A model generated the notes under the pieces. The model had not been told where the DNA came from and searched no databases. It worked only from the letters and a program-made list of their open reading frames with translations. From contig CAMLRX010000171.1 in assembly GCA_946482545.1 (NCBI GenBank), forward strand, positions 1-9,098: DNA of 9,098 bases, in the 5' to 3' direction. The DNA is from an uncultured Flavihumibacter sp. (GTDB lineage: Bacteria > Bacteroidota > Bacteroidia > Chitinophagales > Chitinophagaceae). Both the position numbers and the translations under genes were made by a program. Below are positions 1 to 8,000 of the stretch, in pieces. Within the stretch, counting starts at the first letter, position 1; each line of letters begins with the position of its first letter.

Positions 1-50
1 TTGACAGTGGTTGGATATGATTTTAATAATTTTTGCAGTTCTTTATCCAT
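1..50 (-). CDS. Start of an unidentified gene, cut by the window edge
   Basis: An ATG at 50-48 on the minus strand opens a frame that stays open to base 1 and reads MDKELQKLLKSYPTTV. It lies 25 bases after the TAA of the serine hydrolase, on the same strand, so the two could be cotranscribed. The frame is also open upstream of this ATG, back to a stop at 89-87 that lies inside the hydrolase gene, but I saw no better start codon there. No strong Shine-Dalgarno sequence is visible, which is normal for Bacteroidota. Sixteen residues, helical and Lys/Leu-rich in character, are too few to assign a family. The call rests on position, strand and open frame only, and a chance open frame cannot be excluded. 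Confidence 0.4.
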   Translation of the reverse strand, partial: MDKELQKLLKSYPTTV

Positions 51-75
51 AAAATGAAGCTCTACGCCAGGGACT

Positions 76-1395
76 TTAGTTCCTTTTCAAAAGATAAACA
101 TTATCAGTCTCTTTTATTTGAAGTTCACCTTTGTCAGGGTAAAACTGAAAGAAATAGCCGCTGGCAGCATTCATAAAATAGTTATCACTTATTTTTTCCG
201 CTTCAAATACTTTACCCCTTGTTTCTAACAACAATTTGGCCCCGTCTTTCCTACAAGTAACCATCAGTTGGTCGGATGAATATTTTCCAACGTATAAATC
301 TAAGTGGTCCGCGTTATTATTTTTGTTTTTGGCAAAAGGAATAAGAAAAGATTCGTTAAAGCAAATTTTCAACACGCCTTCTATCAGGTCGGATCGAGGA
401 TAGTTTATGCCATTTGTGCAATAAGCGACAGACAACTTTTCGGCAGGAAAATACCAAAGCGCAGCATAAAACTCTTCGACTCTCCCATTGTGGCCAAAGC
501 TCGGTTTATCACTGTATTTATTTGCGAAAATTCCCATGCCATAACCATCAACTAATGTTTTCATTTGGGTTAAACTGGTTTTATTTACCAGTTTGTAGGA
601 GAACAAAGCGTCAATAAACTTTACCATATCACCTGGTGTGGAGACAATTGCACCTGCGCCACCATGAATATTCAAATCAGTTTCCTTTTCTATATGCCAG
701 TTATTGTCAGCATATTTATAGGAGGCGCTTTCATTCTTTTTTACATCGATAGGATTCCCGAAATAAGTGTTTTTCAAATTCAGCTTAGCTGTTATTCTTT
801 CTTTCAACGCCGCTGCATAAGGCATTTTACAAACCTTTTCTATAATGTAACCCAGGAGAAGATAATTGCTGTTGGAATAATCAGCGTATGTACCCGGCTC
901 AAAGTCGCTGCCTTTCTCTTTAATTATTTTCAACATTTCTTCAGGCGACCTGGGTTTGTTCATCCAGTCAGGAAAATTGGTATCACGGGTGTAGTCATGC
1001 AAACCACTTCTGTGATAGAGCATATTTTGTATTGTGATTTTGTCTGCATTGGGCAAATCGGGGAAATACATTTCCAACCTGTCGTTAAGTTTTATTCTTC
1101 CTTCTTCAATAAGTTGAAAAATCAGAACAGATGAAAACAATTTTGTTATTGAGCCAATTTTATATTTTGTATTTATGTCAGCGGAAACTTTCTTTTCATC
1201 ATTAATGAAGGAGTAGCCCATCGCTTTTTGATATTTAATGCTGCCGTTTTTTGAAATGGTCAAACTCCCCATGGCTAAACCCTTTGACGATAGCGCATTG
1301 AGAAAACTATCAAGTTTGGTAACGTTAATGTTTTGTCCCGGAGATGTACAAACCGATAACGTCATCAGTGTGATAAACCAGAATTTTTTTGTCAT
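76..1395 (-). CDS. Exported serine hydrolase, class C beta-lactamase/penicillin-binding family
   Basis: The product is 439 residues and is complete. Residues 1-21 form a signal peptide (basic MTKK start, hydrophobic FWFITLMTLSV core), probably cut near Gly20-Gln21, so the enzyme should act in the periplasm or outside. The serine beta-lactamase-like catalytic motifs are present in order: SxxK at 82-85 (SITK, nucleophile Ser82 and Lys85), YxN at 173-175 (YSN), and HxG at 302-304 (HNG) in place of the classical KTG. A family-typical LYHRSGLHDY segment lies at 126-135. After the catalytic domain (about 25-350), residues 365-439 form a small beta-rich tail beginning YVGKY, as in many Bacteroidota members of the family. 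HxG-type members are usually peptidases or esterases rather than antibiotic-resistance enzymes, so the substrate is unknown. The start is chosen by the signal peptide. The gene is divergent from the surface-protein operon and has no obvious functional link to it. A weak promoter-like match lies at 1493-1461. Confidence 0.93.
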   Translation of the reverse strand: MTKKFWFITLMTLSVCTSPGQNINVTKLDSFLNALSSKGLAMGSLTISKNGSIKYQKAMGYSFINDEKKVSADINTKYKIGSITKLFSSVLIFQLIEEGRIKLNDRLEMYFPDLPNADKITIQNMLYHRSGLHDYTRDTNFPDWMNKPRSPEEMLKIIKEKGSDFEPGTYADYSNSNYLLLGYIIEKVCKMPYAAALKERITAKLNLKNTYFGNPIDVKKNESASYKYADNNWHIEKETDLNIHGGAGAIVSTPGDMVKFIDALFSYKLVNKTSLTQMKTLVDGYGMGIFANKYSDKPSFGHNGRVEEFYAALWYFPAEKLSVAYCTNGINYPRSDLIEGVLKICFNESFLIPFAKNKNNNADHLDLYVGKYSSDQLMVTCRKDGAKLLLETRGKVFEAEKISDNYFMNAASGYFFQFYPDKGELQIKETDNVYLLKRN

Positions 1396-1590
1396 TTTAT
1401 TATGTTAACGCATTTGTGTTTCGCACATTGCTTCGCGACCTCAGTTCCATTTCAGGAAGGCAAGGATAAGAGGTATTGTATAATTACTTCAGAAAAGTAT
1501 AAACAGTTTCCGACATGTCAAAACTGAGTTCCCTTCAAGTTTGCATGAACCTCACCCTAACCATATTTACATTTTTATTTCTTCCTCACG

Positions 1591-1764
1591 AATAGAAATA
1601 AGCATTCCGCTCGCTTTGAATACGAGTGGCACGACAGTAAAGTACAATGGTTCCGTTCTTATGGAAACGAGAATTGGGAGTTCGACGAAAATGGTTTTAT
1701 GAAAAAACGCTTTGCAAGTATTAATGATCTGGCAATAAACGAATCAGACAGACGATTGAAATAA
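1591..1764 (+). pseudogene. C-terminal remnant of a DUF1348 (NTF2/SnoaL-like) protein gene
   Basis: The plus-strand frame reads [18 protein letters not shown] and then [32 protein letters not shown] and a TAA at 1762-1764. I recognise this as the conserved C-terminal half of the DUF1348 family (about 150 residues, SnoaL/NTF2-like fold, function not established), whose members carry [16 protein letters not shown] and ASIND blocks. The frame has no start codon: it is closed by a TAA at 1558-1560, and the residues before Arg at 1612 no longer look like the family. About 90 N-terminal residues are therefore missing. The end is also abnormal, since family members normally continue past the RRF/RRL position with a Trp-Pro-containing tail, while here a stop follows one codon later. 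No mobile element is visible beside it, so gradual decay after deletion is the simplest explanation. Recognition is from memory of the family, without an alignment. Confidence 0.78.
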
Positions 1765-1906
1765 ACACCAACTCGCCATATTCGTCTCTTTATCAAACCG
1801 CTTTATTTTACCGGCAGGAAACCTCCCTGCTTTATCCTGAAAACCGGTTTGTCTTCCTTTCAGCATTCCTTACGGTAAACCATAAACAAAAAAATACAAT
1901 TCATCA

Positions 1907-1938
1907 CTTGTACTTCCCGGAAACTATGCTTAGTTTAG
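1907..1938 (+). promoter_or_regulatory. Candidate Bacteroidota-type promoter for the surface-protein operon
   Basis: CTTG at 1907-1910 and TAGTTTAG at 1931-1938 are separated by 20 bases. This resembles the Bacteroidota sigma-ABfr consensus (TTTG at about -33 and TAnnTTTG at about -7), with one mismatch in each element. Transcription would start near 1945 and leave a leader of roughly 75 bases before the ATG at 2022. The region is AT-rich enough that a match of this quality could arise by chance. Confidence 0.33.
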
Positions 1939-2021
1939 GCGCGACGGAAGAGTTTTCCTGATTCCACCTACTCCTTTCAAATCCAATACTTATAAAGTAC
2001 CACCCTAAATACTTATGAGTA

Positions 2022-5000
2022 ATGTTGAAAAGGATATTCACGATAATTCCCCTTATCTTATTTTTTGCTGTTTCTTCCGGACAAACCATTCAGCTCCTTC
2101 GATTTGACAACGCGTTGTCTTATACACCAGGATCAGGTGTATCGGTTCATTTTAAACCTAATCTATTTAAGATTGGCAATACTTTCACCCTGCAATTGTC
2201 AGATGCGGGAGGAAGTTTTGCGGCTCCTGTAAACATAGGATCTGTTGCAGACTTTTTTGTACCCGTTATCAATGGTGAAATACCAGCAGGTACGCCCGCA
2301 GGTAATAATTACAGGCTGAGGATTGTTGGCAACCCGGGCAATATCATTTCCACGCCCACGAACCCATTTAAAATAGTTGCCGCCACATTGGTTGCCAGCC
2401 CTGCTATAGAAGTGGTGTACCCGCAAACCATGCCCGTGAAATGCCTGGGGAACAGCAACTTCTTCGGATACCTGAATATGCAAAGTGGCGCCAGTTCGCT
2501 TTCCATGAGTTTTGATATCAAAGATTATGATGCCGCTTTCTCCTGGACCGTAAACCTGATTAACAGTAACGGAACGTTGAGGTCTGTATTACCCGTTAAT
2601 GCAGGGAATGCAGAGATTGGCAGTTTGCCCATCGGTTATTATACGGTAGAACTGGTGAAAACCCGGAACGGCGTTACGTCGGTATTTTCTTATGTAGTAC
2701 TGGTGGCAAGGAATGGTACCGGTCTTACCAACCTGTCTTCAGAACAGGTATGTACAGGTTCTCCTGTACAATTCAGGATTGATGGCATCAGCGATAACTA
2801 TCCCGGTTCGAAGTACAGGATCGATTATGGAGATGGGAGCCAGACTGAAACCTATACGCACGATTCATTGATGGCCAACCCATTGTTGTCGCATATTTTT
2901 ACCGATCCTACCTGTAATTCTTCTTCGTCCATACCAGATCCCAACAACAATAATAACCGCGCATTCGCGGTGGATTTGCAGTTGTATAATAAAGGACTGG
3001 CGTCGAACTGCGCAGACTATACTACCAATTCGCAGAAGAAATCTTTTGTGAATGCGAGTACACCTCCGGAAGCTGATTTTATTGTGCCGCAGGCGGTATG
3101 CATCAATTCAGGTATAAACGCAACGAACACTTCCATCGGCGGATATTACGGAAGCGGCGCTGTATGTGTAAGGTCTTTTGTGAGTACCTGGCAGTACAAA
3201 AAGCCCTCCTCCTCTAATTATATGAATGCGCCTGCTGCCTGGGTGAATAGTGCAGGAAACTTAGCCATACCTGCCAATATTATAAACGAACGAGGCTGCT
3301 GGTCGGTAAGATTACAGGTACAAAATCCTGAAGGCTGCCCCACGGTTTCAACGAAGGAAAAAACAATTGGCGTGGAGGCGATCCCAACGCCAGCCTTCAA
3401 CGTGAGCGCCACCACCATTTGCAGCAACCAAAGCGTATCGGTCACGGACCAGTCGAATGCCAATGCTGGCGGCTGCCAGCGGCCAACCTTCTCCTGGACT
3501 ATTTCTCCCGCTACAGGCTTCACCATCAACGGCCCTAATACGCCCAATCCAACCATTACTTTCACGGATGCGGGCGTATACACGATTGTGCAAAACATTA
3601 CCAACAGTTGCGGAACCTATTCTTCCGCGGCACGTACGGTAACGGTGAATGGCGCTCCGTTCGTAAGTTTTTCACCGGCCAACGCAAACCTCTGCAAACC
3701 AGGGCCTCTCAATGAGACGATTGATTTTTCGCAGGCGCCTTTCAAACCCACTTACAGCACTACCTCCGCTGCGCCTGCTATTACCTCCTGGGCATGGACG
3801 GTAGATGGCCCCGCTACTGATTATGAATTTGTTACCGCAAGTAATATCGATTATCCTAAAATAAGATTCAAAACATTCCGCTGTTATAATATTACCGTCA
3901 CTGTTAACGGGAATTGTAATCCCCCCAATTCAAAAACACTTCAGCTCTGCTTCAAACAATCTCCTGAGATCACGACTACCCCGCTTTCAGCCACCATCTG
4001 TTCAAAGGGAACGGCGCCGCCCATTAACTTAACATCGAACATGCCGGGAGCCACCTTCAACTGGCAGGCCGTGTATTCAGGTGTAACCCCCTCCAGTCCT
4101 GCATCGGGCACCACCAATATTCCTTCACGTGCTTATGAATTGACCGGGGCGTCCCCAGGTTCCATCACCTATACCATGGAGGCTTCGGCAAATGGCTGTA
4201 CGGGCCCGTCTAAGCAATATGTTATTGCGGTTACCCCTTCTGCTAACGCGGAAATAAAATATGAAGCATCGCCACTTTGCAATACAGTTGCGACATCGCC
4301 CGTAAAACTAACCGGTACTACGGGAGGAACTTTTACGGCCAGCCCGGCCGGACTAGTGATAGACGCGGTTACAGGAACCATTTCTCCTTCTGCCAGTACA
4401 CCCGGCACTTACACTGTAACCTACGCTATTCCTGCTGCTCCGCCCTGTATTGCTTTCAGCACCACAACCTCAGTTACGATCAACCAGGGAAATGCGGCTT
4501 CCGCAAGCATCAGTTATCCGGCAGACCTCTGTAATGTAACAAACACTGGCGCCACACCCAATCCGCCTGTTGCCGTTGTACGCACCGGCACGCCGGGCGG
4601 CATGTATTCCATTTTACCGGCAGTTGGTTTACCTATTGATGCAACCACCGGCACCATCACACCCGCAGGCGCCACACCAGGAACATATACTATTAGTTAT
4701 ACCATCATCAACACGGCCGGATGCTCCGATTATAAAGTGGCCAGCAATGTAACCATACACCCCGCGAATACTGCGCAGATCAGCTATGCCACTCCGTTAT
4801 GCGCTTCTTTAACCTCAGCAACCGTAACGCTTTCCGGAAATTCGGGCGGCACCTATAGCGCCACTCCGGGCCTTGCGATAAACGCGACCACCGGCACCAT
4901 CAATCCCTCTTTAAGTACACCCGGCACCTATACGGTAACGTACACAGTTCCATCTTCAGGCCCATGTCCCGGAACTTCGGCTACAGCCAATGTCACCATT

Positions 5001-8000
5001 ACGCAGGCGCCCGCTGCCAGTATAGGTTACCCCTCCACGTTGTGTAATGTTAGCAATACACCCGCAACCCCTAACTTACCTGTACCAGTAACGCAAACCG
5101 GCACTACGGGAGGTGTTTATTCCATCGCTCCCGCCACAGGCTTAAACATCAATACCACCACGGGTACATTGAACCCCTCCGGCGCCACGCCCGGCACTTA
5201 TACCATTACCTATACCATTGCTGCAGCGGGCGGATGCAACACCTTTACCACCTCGGCGACCGTAAACATTAGTGGTACACCAACCGCGACCATAGGGTAC
5301 GCTTCTACTCTGTGTTCTTCCGCAGGCATTATCCCGGTTACCAGAACCGGAAACGCAGGCGGTACCTATACTTCGACGCCGGCTGGCTTATCCATCAATG
5401 CTGCTACCGGAGCCATCAATACCCTGCAAAGTGTACCGGGAACTTACGATGTTGTTTACTCGATAGCACCTTCGGCACCATGTCCCGGATTGGAAACCAG
5501 GACAACCGTTCACATCACACAGGCGCCTTCAGCCAACATTACTTATCCGGCTGTGCTGTGTAATGTGGCCAATACATCAACTACGCCCAATAATCCTATA
5601 GCGGTAACCCAAACCGGCACCACAGGTGGCTTGTATTCCATACAGCCCGCTATGGGGTTAAATCTTGATGCGAATACCGGCACAATATCTCCTGCGAACG
5701 CCACAGCGGGAACATATACAATTACCTATACTATTGCTGGTGCGGGAGGATGTCCTGCCTTTACAACTTCGGCCACTGTGGTGGTGAACAACACACCTTC
5801 GGCCAGCATTCGTTATCCGGGTTCTCCCTATTGCAATGGCATTACAACGCCGCAGTCCGTTGCGCTAACGGGAAATACGGGGGGCAGGTACACCACTACA
5901 CCGGGACTATCTTTAAATCCTGTTACCGGGGCCATCAATCCTTCTTTAAGTGTACCCGGAACTTATACCGTAACGTATACGCTTACGCCCGCGGTGCCCT
6001 GTTTTGAATTCAGCACCACAACCAGTGTAACCATTACGGAAGCTCCTGTTGTTAGCCTGCCGAATGCCGCACAAACCATCTGTTCAGGAGAAACCGCTGT
6101 TTTCAGTATCACTTCTTCTTTAGCCAATATCAACTTAAACTGGTCGGTAACCGGGGGATTACCTGCTGGTATTTCTGGTGTTTCATCTGGAAACATTCCG
6201 GCACCGGCCAACTCAATTTCCCTTACGTTTACCAATACGGGCAGTACGAGCCAAACCCTCAGCATACAGGTTGTGCCCGTTAACCCCGCACAGAATGCGT
6301 GTGCCGGACCACCCGCTGTTATTCAGCTTACCGTGAATCCCATTTCGCCAATACCGGTTATTGGCGATACGGTTAAATATTGTCAGGCCAGCGCCGTGGC
6401 ACCGCTTACCGCCGGTACGGCACCTAGCCACCGCCTGATATGGTATGATGGAAACGGACAATTGTTGCCTGTCGCGCCCACGCCTTCCACGGCAATTCCC
6501 GCTCAGATTGTTTATTATGTAAGTCAGGTGAACGCGTACAATTGTGAAAGCCCTAAAAAGAAAGTGGTTGTGGTAATTAACCCAACGCCGGTGATCGGCT
6601 TTGAGGCGATCAGGGACCCAACGGATTGTGGTATGCCATCCGGGGCGGTTCTGCTTACCATTAACACTATCAACAGCACCACACCCATAGGCAATGCTGC
6701 TTTTGAGATCTATTACAACAAAAATCATTCGAACACCATAACAGGTCCGGTTATGGGCAGCACCAATGCCGCAGGCGAACTGAGCATAGCGCTTGCGGCA
6801 GGCACTTATACCAATGTAAGGGTGGTATTGTACGGCTGTGCTTCCAATACCCTCGCGGGCCCGTATGAATTGAAAGACCCCACCCCGCCCGGAAAACCAG
6901 CCGCGGGCTACAATACAAATCTTTGCAGCAATGATACGCTCCGGCTAACGGCTTTGTCGGTGCCTGGCGTGTTGGGCAATGGCAATCCCAATGAAAGCGT
7001 TCCCGCTACTTATGTATGGGCTGGTCCTGCTTTTGGCAGCAACAGTTATACTACATCAGGCAGTAGTATAGCACTGGCTCCTCCATTGGAGCAAAAAGCC
7101 GGATTCTATGTAGTGTACGCGATGCAAGGGAACTGTCGTTCAGTAGAAACCAGTTTTACAGTTGCGGTTAAGCAGGCGCCTTCCAAACCAGTTATCGTAA
7201 CCAGAACCCCGCTTTGCGCGGGGGATGATTTACCGCTTCAGGCCAACAGTACTATGCCTGGAAATAATCCGCAGCTCAACTATACCTGGACCGGCCCGGG
7301 CCTGAGCGTTCCGGTAAATTCACAGAACACAGGTATTAACAACGTTATGGTCAACGACGGCGGTTTGTACACCATTACGGCTACCTCACCGGCAACCGGT
7401 TGCAGTGCACAAACAGACACTTTAATCCGTATCGGAAATTACCCTGAAATCAGGTTGTTTCCCGGACTGGTAACCGCACCAACGGGCACACTATTACCGT
7501 TGACGCCCCGCATACTCAACAGCAATGCGCCAAACGTGTTGCCCATGCAGTCGTATACCTGGACGCCTTCCAACGATATTACCTGCTATGGCAATGGTTG
7601 CGACAGCGCAGTGGCCACCGTGAAAAGGGACGTTTGCTACCAGGTAAAAGCCACCAATATTTACGGCTGCAGCGATACCGCCAGCATTTGCATCAAAGCT
7701 TTCTGCGAAAATGCCCAGGTATTCATTCCCAATGCTTTTACGCCGGATGGTGATGGAAAGAACGATATTTTAATGGTAAGGGGCACCGGCATCGCGTCCG
7801 TAAAATCGTTCCGCATCTTCAACAGGTATGGAGAAGTCGTTTTTGAGAAGTACAACTTTCCGCCCAATACCCCGGCGTATGGATGGAACGGCACCATTAA
7901 AGGGAACATTGGGATACCTGCTGTTTACGTGTACACGGCAGAGGTAGTTTGTGAAAACGGCACCACGTATTCCTATCACGGCAACGTAACATTATTGCGC

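Larger units (their letters stand above)
1396..2021. other. Divergent intergenic region with a gene remnant and a candidate promoter
   Basis: This stretch of 626 bases lies between the two divergent gene starts and carries no intact gene. It holds the DUF1348 remnant (about 1591-1764) and a candidate promoter (1907-1938). I see nothing supportable in 1396-1560. In 1765-1900 the only structure is a weak hairpin possibility (GCAGG 1814-1818 with CCTGC 1826-1830) and a 10-base palindrome at 1841-1850; neither is followed by a convincing T-run. Its size, larger than a normal promoter region, fits the loss of a gene that once sat here. Confidence 0.7.

Noticed and set aside
664..1134. A 156-codon plus-strand frame opposite the serine hydrolase
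   Set aside because: It is antisense to an enzyme with all catalytic motifs intact. Its Phe/Ile-rich sequence is the mirror of Lys/Asn-rich codons on the true strand.
76..1395. A genuine beta-lactamase resistance gene
   Set aside because: The third motif is HxG rather than KTG, and the C-terminal beta-rich tail is typical of general serine hydrolases, so resistance is not supported.
1461..1493. Promoter-like match for the serine hydrolase on the minus strand (TCTG, 21 bases, TATCCTTG)
   Set aside because: Both elements have a mismatch to the Bacteroidota consensus and the spacing is at the edge, so it is not better than chance in AT-rich DNA.
1810..1860. Possible terminator hairpin (GCAGG/CCTGC) and the palindrome AAACCGGTTT
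   Set aside because: The stem is only five pairs and lacks a T-run directly after it. The palindrome is short and single, so no factor-binding claim can be supported.
1904..2089. A 61-codon minus-strand frame across the start of the giant gene
   Set aside because: It overlaps the signal-peptide coding region of a certain gene on the opposite strand, resembles no family I know and has no supporting start context.
4245..6047. CRISPR array or mobile repeat as explanation of the repeated DNA
   Set aside because: Units are 243-270 bases, stay in one reading frame, and are conserved as protein while diverging at third codon positions, so they are coding domain repeats.
6213..6728. A 171-codon minus-strand frame inside the giant gene
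   Set aside because: It lies wholly antisense to a well-supported coding region, has no recognisable domain, and long antisense frames are expected in repetitive Thr/Gly/Pro-rich genes.
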